Shown here one piece after another: positions 9,936-18,499 of a stretch of 64,000 bases of DNA (within the stretch, counting starts at the first letter, position 1; each line of letters starts with the position of its first letter). Origin of the DNA: Pseudomonas sp. dw_358 (GTDB taxonomy: Bacteria; Pseudomonadota; Gammaproteobacteria; Pseudomonadales; Pseudomonadaceae); contig NZ_JAAVUX010000004.1 in assembly GCF_018449655.1 (NCBI RefSeq), positions 186,001 through 250,000 of the forward strand, given 5' to 3'. Below the pieces are notes generated by a model. The model saw only the letters and a list, made by a program, of their open reading frames with translations. It did no database searches and was not told where the DNA came from. The translations under genes were made by a program, and so were the position numbers.

Positions 9936-11990
9936 ATGAGTTATCAGGTTCTTGCACGTAAATGGCGTCCGCGCTCGTTTCGCGAAATGATTGGCCAGAC
10001 CCATGTGCTCAAGGCCCTGATCAACGCGCTGGACAACCAGCGCCTGCATCACGCCTATCTGTTCACCGGCACCCGTGGTGTGGGCAAGACCACCATCGCA
10101 CGTATTATCGCCAAATGCGTGAATTGTGAAACCGGTATCACCTCGACACCCTGCGGCGTGTGCTCGGTGTGCAGCGAGATCGACGAGGGGCGTTTTGTCG
10201 ACCTCATCGAGATCGACGCCGCGAGCCGGACCAAGGTCGAAGACACCCGCGAATTGCTCGACAATGTGCAGTACGCCCCCAGCCGCGGGCGCTTCAAGGT
10301 CTACCTGATCGACGAAGTGCACATGCTTTCCACTCATTCTTTCAACGCCCTGTTGAAAACTCTGGAAGAGCCGCCGCCCTACGTCAAATTCATTCTGGCC
10401 ACCACCGACCCGCAGAAGTTGCCGGCGACCATCCTGTCGCGCTGCCTGCAGTTCTCCTTGAAGAATATGACACCCGAACGGGTCGTTGAACACCTGACTA
10501 ACGTCCTGAGTGTGGAAAACGTGCCGTTCGAGGATGATGCCCTATGGTTGCTGGGCCGCGCTGCCGATGGTTCGATGCGCGACGCCATGAGCCTGACCGA
10601 CCAGGCCATCGCCTTTGGTGAAGGCAAGGTGCTGGCGGCGGATGTGCGGGCCATGCTCGGGACCCTGGATCATGGCCAGGTCTACGGCGTGCTGCAGGCG
10701 TTGCTCGAGGGCGATGCACGCGGTTTGCTGGAAGCGGTCCGGCACCTGGCCGAACAAGGGCCGGATTGGAACGGCGTACTGGCGGAAATGCTCAATGTGC
10801 TGCACCGCGTGGCGGTGGCTCAGGCCTTGCCGGAAGCGGTGGACAACGGCCAGGGCGACCGCGACCGTGTGTTGGCAGTGGCGCAGGCGTTGCCGGCGGA
10901 GGACGTGCAGTTCTACTACCAGATGGGCCTGATCGGCCGACGCGACCTGCCGCTGGCGCCTGACCCGCGCAGTGGCTTTGAAATGGTCATGCTGCGCATG
11001 CTCGCCTTCCGCCCGGCCGACACCGACGACGCGCCGAGGCGGGTGCTAAAGACAGAGGGGATCAGCCCGGCCACAGCTGATTCCGCCTCCCCCGTGGCGG
11101 TGCCGTCGAGTGCACCTGTGCTTGCGGCGCCGGCACCGATGGCAGCAGTAGCGCCGGCTCCCGCTGCGGCCGTCGTGGTCGAAAAAGCGCCGGTGGACGC
11201 TGTCGACCTGCCTTGGAATGACGCCGCGCCAGCAGCAGAATCAGAGTCCGAGCCCGCGGCGACCGAGATCCCGGAACCTATTCTGGGAACGGTCGCCGAA
11301 CAACCTGCCCTGACCCCGATGCCGACGCCAGTCCCCGCCAGCGCGGTGCCGGACGCGCCCGAGGTCGAGGTGCCGCTGCCCGCCGAGCTGCCGCCCGCCA
11401 GCGTTGCGCCCGTCGACTCCATGCCCGCCGGCATGGACCGCGACGATGAGCCGCCGCTGGATGAAGACTATTACGAGGCGGATCTGGACGCGGGCAGTTA
11501 CAGCTACCTGGACGAATTGGCCAGCGAAGCCTCGTCCCCGGCCGCTGCGCCACCTGAAGTGCTGCCGGCCGCCGCACCGGCTACCGGCCTGGCTCTGCAG
11601 TGGCTGGAGCTGTTCCCGAAGTTGCCGATTTCCGGCATGACCGGCAGCATCGCCGCCAACTGCACGCTGATGGCCATGGAGGGCGATCACTGGTTGCTGC
11701 ACCTGGACCCGGCCCACAGCGCCTTGTTCAACGCCACGCAGCAGCGGCGTTTGAATGATGCGTTGAACCAGCACTTCGGGCGCACCCTGACCATCGATAT
11801 CGAACTGGTCCGTCCCGAGCAGGAAACTCCGGCCCAGGCGGCTGCGCGGCTGCGTGCCGAGCGTCAGAAGGGCGCCGAGGCCTCTATCCACGCCGATCCT
11901 TTTATCTTACAAATGATGCAACAATTTGGCGCCGTGATTCGTGACGACACGATTGAACCGGTCGAAGCCATGGCCAGCCAAACCCTATAA
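9936..11990 (+). CDS. dnaX: DNA polymerase III subunits gamma/tau
   Basis: Clamp-loader ATPase, 684 residues. Walker A GTRGVGKT at 45-52, a four-Cys zinc module with C64, C73, C76 and C79 (VNCETG, TPCGVCSVC), Walker B region LIDEVHML, and SRC arginine finger (SRCLQF). Residues about 370-560 form a long Ala/Pro/Glu-rich linker, and a C-terminal tau domain (LQWLELFPKLPISGM onward) should bind the polymerase alpha subunit and DnaB. The ATG starting MSYQVLARKW is the family start. No A_AAA_AAG frameshift heptamer was found, so how or whether gamma is made is unclear. ybaB and recR follow. Confidence 0.97.
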   Translation: MSYQVLARKWRPRSFREMIGQTHVLKALINALDNQRLHHAYLFTGTRGVGKTTIARIIAKCVNCETGITSTPCGVCSVCSEIDEGRFVDLIEIDAASRTKVEDTRELLDNVQYAPSRGRFKVYLIDEVHMLSTHSFNALLKTLEEPPPYVKFILATTDPQKLPATILSRCLQFSLKNMTPERVVEHLTNVLSVENVPFEDDALWLLGRAADGSMRDAMSLTDQAIAFGEGKVLAADVRAMLGTLDHGQVYGVLQALLEGDARGLLEAVRHLAEQGPDWNGVLAEMLNVLHRVAVAQALPEAVDNGQGDRDRVLAVAQALPAEDVQFYYQMGLIGRRDLPLAPDPRSGFEMVMLRMLAFRPADTDDAPRRVLKTEGISPATADSASPVAVPSSAPVLAAPAPMAAVAPAPAAAVVVEKAPVDAVDLPWNDAAPAAESESEPAATEIPEPILGTVAEQPALTPMPTPVPASAVPDAPEVEVPLPAELPPASVAPVDSMPAGMDRDDEPPLDEDYYEADLDAGSYSYLDELASEASSPAAAPPEVLPAAAPATGLALQWLELFPKLPISGMTGSIAANCTLMAMEGDHWLLHLDPAHSALFNATQQRRLNDALNQHFGRTLTIDIELVRPEQETPAQAAARLRAERQKGAEASIHADPFILQMMQQFGAVIRDDTIEPVEAMASQTL

Positions 11991-12053
11991 CCGAGCGGGC
12001 GCCGGACATTCCCGCGCCCGGTGCAAGACCAATCAACCGATGAGGTGATCCCC

Positions 12054-12380
12054 ATGATGAAAGGTGGCATGGCCGGCCTGATGAAGCAGGCTCAGCAGAT
12101 GCAGGAAAAAATGGCCAAGGCGCAGGAAGAGCTGGCCAACGCCGAAGTGACCGGGCAATCGGGCGCAGGCCTGGTCAGCGTGGTAATGACCGGTCGCCAT
12201 GACGTCAAGCGCGTGAGCCTGGACGACAGTCTGATGCAGGAAGACAAGGACGTGCTCGAAGACCTGATCGCCGCAGCCGTCAACGACGCGGTGCGCAAGA
12301 TCGAAGCCAGCAGCACCGAGAAGATGTCCGGCATGACCGCCGGCATGCAATTGCCACCGGGCATGAAGCTGCCGTTCTAG
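12054..12380 (+). CDS. ybaB: nucleoid-associated protein YbaB/EbfC family
   Basis: 108-residue small DNA-binding protein that forms a dimer with a long helical tweezer. N-terminal helix [20 protein letters not shown] and the family C-terminus rich in Met/Gly ([19 protein letters not shown]). The second ATG frame start at 12054 has GAGGTGA eight bases upstream; the upstream TTG/CTG extension is not supported. The dnaX-ybaB-recR order is conserved and often co-transcribed. Confidence 0.95.
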   Translation: MMKGGMAGLMKQAQQMQEKMAKAQEELANAEVTGQSGAGLVSVVMTGRHDVKRVSLDDSLMQEDKDVLEDLIAAAVNDAVRKIEASSTEKMSGMTAGMQLPPGMKLPF

Positions 12381-12398
12381 GGCCGTGATGCAAGGTTG

Positions 12399-12425
12399 AA
12401 ACCGGGCCAGGCGCCCGGTTTTTTG
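12399..12425 (+). terminator. rho-independent terminator after ybaB
   Basis: ACCGGGC (12401-12407) pairs with GCCCGGT (12413-12419), loop of five bases, then six T. It separates dnaX-ybaB from recR. Confidence 0.85.
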
Positions 12426-12528
12426 CTTTTTCAGCGCCTTGACCCTGGGTGCCTTGACCCTGTTGGGTCGCGCGCGTATAAACCGCGTTCTTGCGGGCCT
12501 TGGCCGACGCTTCACCGTGGAGAGCAGC

Positions 12529-13131
12529 ATGAGTTTCAGCCCCCTGATCCGCCAACTGATCGACGCCCTGCGCATTCTGCCCGGCGTCGGCCAGAAAACT
12601 GCCCAGCGCATGGCCTTGCAGTTGCTCGAACGCGACCGCAGTGGTGGCAGCCGCTTGGCGCAGGCGCTTGGCCAGGCCATGGAGGGTGTCGGCCACTGCC
12701 GCCAGTGCCGGACCCTGACCGAAGAAGTACTCTGCCCGCAATGCGCCGACACCCGTCGGGACGACACCCTGCTGTGCGTGGTGGAAGGCCCGATGGATGT
12801 GTACGCAGTGGAACAGACCGGCTACCGTGGCCGTTACTTCGTGCTCAAGGGCCACCTCTCGCCGCTTGATGGCCTGGGGCCGGACGCCATCGGTATCCCG
12901 CAACTGATGGCACGCATCGAAGAACAGGGCACTTTTGCCGAAGTTATCCTGGCCACCAACCCGACCGTCGAAGGCGAGGCCACCGCCCATTACATCGCCC
13001 AGTTGCTGGCCAGCAAAGGCCTGATAGCCTCGCGCATCGCCCACGGCGTGCCCTTGGGCGGCGAGCTGGAGCTGGTAGATGGCGGGACGCTGGCGCATTC
13101 GTTTGCGGGGCGCAAGCCGATTGCGTTGTGA
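12529..13131 (+). CDS. recR: recombination mediator RecR
   Basis: 200-residue partner of RecF/RecO in loading RecA at ssDNA gaps. Helix-hairpin-helix near residues 8-30 ([16 protein letters not shown]), a C4 zinc finger with Cys57, Cys60, Cys69 and Cys72, a Toprim domain ([13 protein letters not shown] ... [14 protein letters not shown]) and a C-terminal Walker-B-like tail. The ATG at 12529 follows GTGGAGAGC; the longer frame upstream is excluded because it runs through the leader after the ybaB terminator. Confidence 0.96.
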   Translation: MSFSPLIRQLIDALRILPGVGQKTAQRMALQLLERDRSGGSRLAQALGQAMEGVGHCRQCRTLTEEVLCPQCADTRRDDTLLCVVEGPMDVYAVEQTGYRGRYFVLKGHLSPLDGLGPDAIGIPQLMARIEEQGTFAEVILATNPTVEGEATAHYIAQLLASKGLIASRIAHGVPLGGELELVDGGTLAHSFAGRKPIAL

Positions 13132-13145
13132 GGGGGAGTGTATGG

Positions 13146-13196
13146 CTTGAGATCTCATCCAGCGGCAGTACTGGCCACCCTGCATGAAATCTCAAG
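13146..13196. repeat. inverted repeat between convergent recR and apt
   Basis: CTTGAGAT (13146-13153) and ATCTCAAG (13189-13196) with smaller complementary segments between. It lacks a T run; possibly a weak bidirectional stop or mRNA 3'-end stabiliser. Confidence 0.4.
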
Positions 13197-13211
13197 ACAC
13201 ACACCAGCCCC

Positions 13212-13760
13212 TCAATACTCTGTCAACGAAAACTTCGTCAAGGTAAACGCAGGAATCCCCAACTCCACCAGGCGCTGTGAGCCGCCCAACTCGGGCAGGT
13301 CGATAATGGCGGCGGCTTCGTAGACGCGGGCGCCCATGCGGCGCGCCAGGTTGGCGGCGGCGATGAGGGTACCACCGGTGGCGATCAGGTCGTCGAACAG
13401 CACCATGGCGTCGCCTTCGCAGAGGCTGTCGGCGTGCACTTCCAGGAAGGCTTCGCCGTATTCGGTCTGGTAGCTTTCGCTCAGCACGTCAGCCGGCAGT
13501 TTGCCTTGCTTGCGGAACAGGATCAGCGGCTTGTTCAGTTCGTGGGCAACGATGGAGCCGATCAGAAACCCCCGTGCATCCATTACGCCGATGTGGCTGA
13601 AGTCGGCATCGATGTAGCGGTGCACGAAGCTGTCGACCACCAGGCGCATGGCCTTGGGCGACTGGAACAGCGGCGTGATGTCGCGAAAGATCACCCCCGG
13701 CTTGGGGAAGTCCACCACGGGGCGGATCAGGGATTTGAAGCTCGGTTCGTCGAAGACCAT
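13212..13760 (-). CDS. apt: adenine phosphoribosyltransferase
   Basis: Purine-salvage enzyme making AMP from adenine and PRPP. 182 residues; PRPP-binding motif [12 protein letters not shown] near residues 119-130 and the type I PRTase N-terminal [17 protein letters not shown] with GGACACCCTTCGA upstream. It follows anr on the same strand, the arrangement seen in other pseudomonads, separated by about 66 bases. Confidence 0.97.
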   Translation of the reverse strand: MVFDEPSFKSLIRPVVDFPKPGVIFRDITPLFQSPKAMRLVVDSFVHRYIDADFSHIGVMDARGFLIGSIVAHELNKPLILFRKQGKLPADVLSESYQTEYGEAFLEVHADSLCEGDAMVLFDDLIATGGTLIAAANLARRMGARVYEAAAIIDLPELGGSQRLVELGIPAFTLTKFSLTEY

Positions 13761-13826
13761 TCGAAGGGTGTCCTGGCAGGCAATTGAATGGGCGGCATTA
13801 TACCTGCCAGAACGCCCGTGCCGTCA

Positions 13827-14561
13827 TCAGCCGTCCAGCGAACCGCCGGCCACAGCGCACAGGGCCGCCGGCTGGAGAATGTGCACTTCCTTGCCTCCGG
13901 CGGTAATCAACTGGTCTTGCTGAAAGCGCGTGAATACCCGCGACACGGTTTCCACCGCCAGGCCCAGGAAATTACCGATGTCATTGCGCGACATGTTCAG
14001 CCGGAAGTGCTGGGAAGAAAAGCCCCGTGCGCTGAAGCGCGTGGACAGGTTGACGAGAAAGCTGGCGATGCGTTCGTTCGCCGCCTTTTTCGATAACAGG
14101 AGCATCATTTGCTGGTCATCGCGGATCTCCCGGCTCATGACCCGCATCAACTGTCGACGTAGCTGTGGCAGTTGCGCGGCCAGTTCGTCCAGCCGCTCGA
14201 AGGGGATCTCGCACACGGTGGTGGTTTCCAGCGCCTGGGCCGACACCGGATAGATCTCGTTGTCGATGCCGGACAATCCCACCAGCTCGCTGGGCAGGTG
14301 GAAGCCGGTGATCTGCTCTTCGCCGCCGTTGCTCAGGCTCAAGGTCTTCAAGGCGCCGGAACGCACGGCGTACACCGAACTGAAGGTATCCCCCTGACGG
14401 AACAACAGCTCGCCCTTGTGCAGCGGCCGGCCGCGCTTGACGATGTTGTCCAGGGCGTCCATGTCGGCCAGTTCCAGGGACAGTGGCAGGCAGAGGGGGG
14501 CGAGGCTGCAATCCTTGCAGTGGGTTTGATGGCTGGCGCGCGATTTGACGGGCTCGGTCAT
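13827..14561 (-). CDS. anr: oxygen-sensing transcriptional regulator Anr (FNR family)
   Basis: Global anaerobic regulator, 244 residues. Oxygen-labile [4Fe-4S] ligands Cys15, Cys18, Cys24 and Cys117 ([10 protein letters not shown] and TVCEI), cyclic-nucleotide-type beta roll, a long dimer helix ([18 protein letters not shown]) and a C-terminal winged helix whose recognition helix LAVETVSR keeps the E..SR residues that read TTGAT half sites. The ATG at 14561 matches the family N-terminus; the 30-codon extension is not supported. A perfect Anr box lies 90 bases upstream, suggesting autoregulation. Confidence 0.97.
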   Translation of the reverse strand: MTEPVKSRASHQTHCKDCSLAPLCLPLSLELADMDALDNIVKRGRPLHKGELLFRQGDTFSSVYAVRSGALKTLSLSNGGEEQITGFHLPSELVGLSGIDNEIYPVSAQALETTTVCEIPFERLDELAAQLPQLRRQLMRVMSREIRDDQQMMLLLSKKAANERIASFLVNLSTRFSARGFSSQHFRLNMSRNDIGNFLGLAVETVSRVFTRFQQDQLITAGGKEVHILQPAALCAVAGGSLDG

Positions 14562-14650
14562 GGCATCGATTTCCTTAAACATATTGCTGCACAGCTTAAC
14601 TGGTTGCAGATCAAACCGTAGGGGCGCCCGTCGGTGTAGTTCGCCAAACA

Positions 14651-14664
14651 TTGATCCAGATCAA
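14651..14664. promoter_or_regulatory. Anr/FNR box upstream of anr
   Basis: TTGATCCAGATCAA, a perfect TTGAT-N4-ATCAA. It overlaps the stop codon of the upstream TauE-like gene (14661-14663) and is about 90 bases from the anr start codon. Confidence 0.85.
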
Positions 14665-15344
14665 TGTCCCATCAACCAGTGCTGATGGGGCCCTGGCAGC
14701 GTCCACAGGCCGAACAGCATGACCAGGACGCCGCCGACCTGGCGCACCCCCCGGCGTTGCAGCACTGCACGGGTGCGCTCGGCGGCCAGGCCCGTGGCGA
14801 TCAGCACCGGCCAGGTGCCGATGCCGAACGCGAGCATCAGCGCTGCACTGTGCCAGGCGTTGCCTTGGCTGGCGGCCCACAGCAGGCTGCTGTACACCAG
14901 CCCGCAGGGCAGCCAGCCCCAGAGGGCGCCCAGTAGCAGGGCACGAGGCAAGCTGGTGACCGGCAGGATGCGACGGCCCAGGGGTTGCAGATGCCGCCAC
15001 AACCCACGGCCCAGCGACTCGATGCGGGTCAGGCCGCTCCACCAGCCGGCCAGGTACAGGCCCATGGCGATCAGCAGCAAGGCGGCGACAACCCGCAACA
15101 ACATCGCGGCCGGGCTGTTGGCCACGGCCCAGCCGGCGCTGCCCAGCAACAGGCCGGCCAGTACGTAGCTGGCGACCCGGCCAAGGTTGTAGGCCAGCAG
15201 CAGCCGCCAGCGGCGTTGACGCTGCTCGGCCGGAATGGCCAAGGTCAGCGCGCCCATCAGGCCGCCGCACATGCCCAGGCAATGGCCGCCGCCCAGCAGG
15301 CCGAGGACCAGCGCCGACGTCAGCAGGGGGGCGAATTCAATCAT
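14661..15344 (-). CDS. sulfite exporter TauE/SafE-type membrane protein at the end of the cco operon
   Basis: Polytopic inner-membrane protein of about 227 residues with six predicted helices. The first helix pair carries GGGHCLGMCGG, the HCxGMCGG signature of the DsbD/CcdA-related family often found beside ccoS and thought to act in metal or thiol traffic for cytochrome oxidase assembly. The start is uncertain: ATG 15344 (used) or GTG 15353; neither has a good ribosome binding site, and both overlap the end of ccoS, so translation is probably coupled. Confidence 0.88.
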   Translation of the reverse strand: MIEFAPLLTSALVLGLLGGGHCLGMCGGLMGALTLAIPAEQRQRRWRLLLAYNLGRVASYVLAGLLLGSAGWAVANSPAAMLLRVVAALLLIAMGLYLAGWWSGLTRIESLGRGLWRHLQPLGRRILPVTSLPRALLLGALWGWLPCGLVYSSLLWAASQGNAWHSAALMLAFGIGTWPVLIATGLAAERTRAVLQRRGVRQVGGVLVMLFGLWTLPGPHQHWLMGH

Positions 15345-15528
15345 GGGGGTCACGGGGAGGGGGCTTCACCGCATCGGTGTGGTTGGGGTCCTGGTCATCG
15401 AACAGGATGCTGTGGGCCGGGCTGTCGAGGTCGTCGTACTGGCCGCCGTCCACGGCCTTGAAAAAGATATAGAGGGCGATGCCCACCAGCAGCACCGCGG
15501 CGGGAATCATGACGTACAGCGCAGGCAT
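15337..15528 (-). CDS. ccoS: cbb3 oxidase maturation protein CcoS
   Basis: 63-residue single-span membrane protein needed for assembly of active cbb3 oxidase. N-terminal helix (MIPAAVLLVGIALYIFF) followed by the CcoS signature AVDGGQYDDLDSPAHSILFDD. Its ATG overlaps the ccoI stop by one base (ATGA), and its 3' end overlaps the TauE-like gene. Confidence 0.94.
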   Translation of the reverse strand: MPALYVMIPAAVLLVGIALYIFFKAVDGGQYDDLDSPAHSILFDDQDPNHTDAVKPPPRDPHD

Positions 15529-17945
15529 CAGCGGGTTTCCTTCAGGCGCGTGAGGCGCAGGGCGTTGAGAACCACGGTCAGCGAGCTGAGGGACATGCCC
15601 GCTGCCGCCCAGATCGGGGTAATCCAGCCCAGCGCCGCGAAGGGTAGCATCAAGCCGTTGTACAGCGCCGCCCAGACCAGATTCTGCAGGATCACCCGAC
15701 GCGTACGCGCAGCCACGTCCAGGGCCTGGGCCAGCGCACCGAGGCGGTTGCACAGCAGCACGGCGTCAGCGCCGATGCGCGCCAGGTCACTGGCCGAGCC
15801 CATGGCCACGCTGATGTCGGCGGCCGCCAGCACCGGCACATCGTTGACCCCGTCACCGATCATCAGCACCTTGTGGCCTTGAGCCTGCAATTCGCGCACC
15901 GCCGCCAGTTTCGCCTCGGCGCTCAGGCCTCGACGGGCGTCGCCAATGCCCAATTCCATGGCCACCTGGGCGACCCGTGCGGAGCGGTCGCCGGACAGCA
16001 ACACCGTCTGCCAGCCCCGCGCGCGGCAACGGTCCAGCAGCAGGCCGGCATCGCTGCGCACCGGGTCATCCAGCACCAGCCAGGCGAGGGCGCCATCGGC
16101 ATCTCCGAGCATCAACCACAAGCCGCTGTTGTCCGGTACGGCTGGCGCGGGTCCGGCGCTCAGGTCGGTGACAAAATCGGCGTCACCGATACGTAGCAGA
16201 CGGCCATCCACCTCACCCTGCAAGCCCCTTCCCGGGACGCTTTGGACCGACTGCGCGGGCCGCTCGGCGCGGCCGAACGCTCGGGCAATGGGGTGCTCGG
16301 AACGGTTTTCCAGGGCGGCGGCGAGCATCAGGCAAGCGTCTGCCGACAGTGTGCCCAAAGGTTGCACGGCGCGCAGGCTCAGGCGACCTTCGGTCAAAGT
16401 GCCGGTCTTGTCGAACACCACTGTGTCGATCTGTTGCAACCCTTCCAACACATGGCCCCGGGTCAACAGCAGGCCCAGGCGGTGCAGGCTGCCGGTGGCG
16501 GCCGTAAGCGCGGTGGGGGTGGCGAGGGACAGCGCGCAAGGGCAGGTGGCAACCAGCATCGCCAGCACCACCCAAAAGGCCCGCCCCGGCTCCATCTGCC
16601 ACCAGACCAGCCCGACTACCGCTGCCAGCACCAGCGAGATCAGCACAAAAGCCTGAGCGGCGCGGTCAGCCAGGCGGCCCATGGCCGGCTTTTGCGCCTG
16701 GGCGCGTTCCAGCAGGCGCACGATGGCCGACAGTCGAGTGTCGGCGCCCAAGGCCAGCGCTTCAAGGGTCAACGGACCTTCGACATTGAGGGTTCCGGCG
16801 GTCACCTCGTCGCCCGGCCCGCGCTTGAGGGGCAGGTATTCACCGGTCAGCAACGACTCGTCGACGCTGGAGTGCCCGCTCAGAACGCGCCCGTCCACGG
16901 TGATCACGGCGCCAGGCGGCACCAGCACCCGTTCGCCCAGCTGCAATTCGCCGAGCAGGATCCGCTCGGCCTGGTCCTGCTTGTCGAGCCGCAGGCACGA
17001 CACGGGCAACACGTTGACCAGTTGCGCAGTGGCCTGTGCTGTGCGCTCGCGGGCGCGGCGCTCCAGGTAGCGGCCGCTGAGCAGAAACAGGGCAAACATG
17101 CCCACAGCATCGAAATACAGGTCGCCTTGGCCGCTGATGGCGGTCCAGATCCCGGCGCCGTATGCGCCGCCGATGGCCAGAGACACCGACAGATCCATAC
17201 TCAACTGCCCCTGACGCAGGCCCCGGGCCGCCGCTTTGAAGAACGGCCGGCAACTGTAGAAGACAATCGGCGTGGTCAGAAACATCGCCACCCAGGGCAG
17301 TATTTCGTGCAACTGCGGGCTGAGGTCGAGATTGAACTGGGGCCAGGTGGCCATGGTTGCCATCATCGCCTGAAACCACAGCAGCCCCGCCACGCCCAAT
17401 TGGCGCAGCGCCGTACGATTGTCAGCGGCCTGTTGCCGGGCCGCACGGTCGGCTTGCCAAGGGTGCGCGGCATAGCCGATCTGGCGCAGCTCGCCTAGCA
17501 ACTGGCTCAAGGGCAACTCGGCAGTCTGCCAGCGCACCAGCAAGCGATGGTTGGACAGGTTCAGGCGCGCCTCGACCACAGCAGGCAAGCTGCGCAGGTG
17601 TTTTTCGATCAACCAGCCGCACGCGGCGCAACTGATGCCCTCGACCATCAGGGTGATCTCGCTCGACTGCGCCTGGTGATGCACGAACGGCGCCTGTACG
17701 TCGGCGCGGTCATAGAGGGCCAGTTCGTCGGGCAACTGTGCCGGCAGTTCCTGGGGATTGAGCGATTTCTCGCTGCGGTGCCGGTAGTAGTGATCCAGCC
17801 CGCCGTTGACGATGGCCTCGGCCACGGCCTGGCAGCCGGGGCAGCAAAAGTCGCGCTGTTCGCCCAGCACTGACCCACGGAACCGCTGGCCGGCCGGCAC
17901 AGGCAGCGCGCAGTGGTAACAGGGTAGAAGGGCGCTCAGGTTCAC
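15528..17945 (-). CDS. ccoI: copper-translocating P-type ATPase CcoI
   Basis: P1B ATPase (FixI type) exporting copper for cbb3 oxidase assembly; 805 residues. N-terminal Cys-rich segment (CYHC, CCPGC), heavy-metal-binding CAAC at 106-109, eight membrane helices with the transport motif CPC near 465, phosphorylation site DKTGT near 510 and hinge GDGVNDVP near 698. The start is a GTG at 17945 that overlaps the ccoH stop (GTGA); it gives the family N-terminus NLSALLPCYHC, whereas the longer frame lies inside ccoH. Confidence 0.95.
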   Translation of the reverse strand: MNLSALLPCYHCALPVPAGQRFRGSVLGEQRDFCCPGCQAVAEAIVNGGLDHYYRHRSEKSLNPQELPAQLPDELALYDRADVQAPFVHHQAQSSEITLMVEGISCAACGWLIEKHLRSLPAVVEARLNLSNHRLLVRWQTAELPLSQLLGELRQIGYAAHPWQADRAARQQAADNRTALRQLGVAGLLWFQAMMATMATWPQFNLDLSPQLHEILPWVAMFLTTPIVFYSCRPFFKAAARGLRQGQLSMDLSVSLAIGGAYGAGIWTAISGQGDLYFDAVGMFALFLLSGRYLERRARERTAQATAQLVNVLPVSCLRLDKQDQAERILLGELQLGERVLVPPGAVITVDGRVLSGHSSVDESLLTGEYLPLKRGPGDEVTAGTLNVEGPLTLEALALGADTRLSAIVRLLERAQAQKPAMGRLADRAAQAFVLISLVLAAVVGLVWWQMEPGRAFWVVLAMLVATCPCALSLATPTALTAATGSLHRLGLLLTRGHVLEGLQQIDTVVFDKTGTLTEGRLSLRAVQPLGTLSADACLMLAAALENRSEHPIARAFGRAERPAQSVQSVPGRGLQGEVDGRLLRIGDADFVTDLSAGPAPAVPDNSGLWLMLGDADGALAWLVLDDPVRSDAGLLLDRCRARGWQTVLLSGDRSARVAQVAMELGIGDARRGLSAEAKLAAVRELQAQGHKVLMIGDGVNDVPVLAAADISVAMGSASDLARIGADAVLLCNRLGALAQALDVAARTRRVILQNLVWAALYNGLMLPFAALGWITPIWAAAGMSLSSLTVVLNALRLTRLKETR

Positions 17946-18475
17946 GGCTTCTGCACACCCTGCAACGGCTCGTCGCCCAGTTCCAGTGGATGGTCCTTGC
18001 TGACCTGCTCTTCCTCGAACAAGCGCCATGTCTGGCCGTCCTGTTGTCCGAGCAGCTCGACAAAGCGGCGTCCTTCGACGATGTCCACCAGGGTGCCGAC
18101 ATAGCGGCCGGGCTCGGCTTCGCTGCGGCGCAGGGTGACCTTGCGGTCCTTTTCCGGCTGGGTCGGCGAGATCAGGTTGAACTCCAGGGTGTCCGGCTGG
18201 CTGCGGCCGTGCAGGCGCAGGTCGACTTCACCGTTCAGTTCGTCCAGGCGCACTGTGGCGCGGGCGCCGAGGTCCTGAGCCAGCAGCTCGCGGTCCAAAG
18301 AGCGGTTGATGCCCTTGCCGGCTTCGTAATAGTTATCGGTGACGAGGTTGTCGGGGTTGCGCACCGCGATGGTGACCATGATCAACGTCAAGGTCACCGA
18401 GGTACTGAGCACGGCAATGATGATCCAGGGCCAGAGGTGGTGGTACCAAGGGCTGTCGGCGGTGGCGACGGGCAT
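17942..18475 (-). CDS. ccoH: cbb3 oxidase assembly protein CcoH (FixH)
   Basis: 177 residues with one N-terminal membrane helix (WPWIIIAVLSTSVTLTLIMVTI) and a periplasmic FixH domain that begins VRNPDNLVTDNYYEAGKGIN. Required for stable cbb3 assembly, interacting with CcoN in studied species. It lies between ccoG and ccoI; the 3' end overlaps ccoI by four bases. Confidence 0.95.
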   Translation of the reverse strand: MPVATADSPWYHHLWPWIIIAVLSTSVTLTLIMVTIAVRNPDNLVTDNYYEAGKGINRSLDRELLAQDLGARATVRLDELNGEVDLRLHGRSQPDTLEFNLISPTQPEKDRKVTLRRSEAEPGRYVGTLVDIVEGRRFVELLGQQDGQTWRLFEEEQVSKDHPLELGDEPLQGVQKP

Positions 18476-18499
18476 GGCGGTGACTCCTGAAATAAATGC

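Noticed and set aside
11046..11190. Programmed frameshift in dnaX making gamma
   Set aside because: GAAAAAG near 11181 is in the wrong frame for a slippery heptamer, and no A_AAA_AAG was found.
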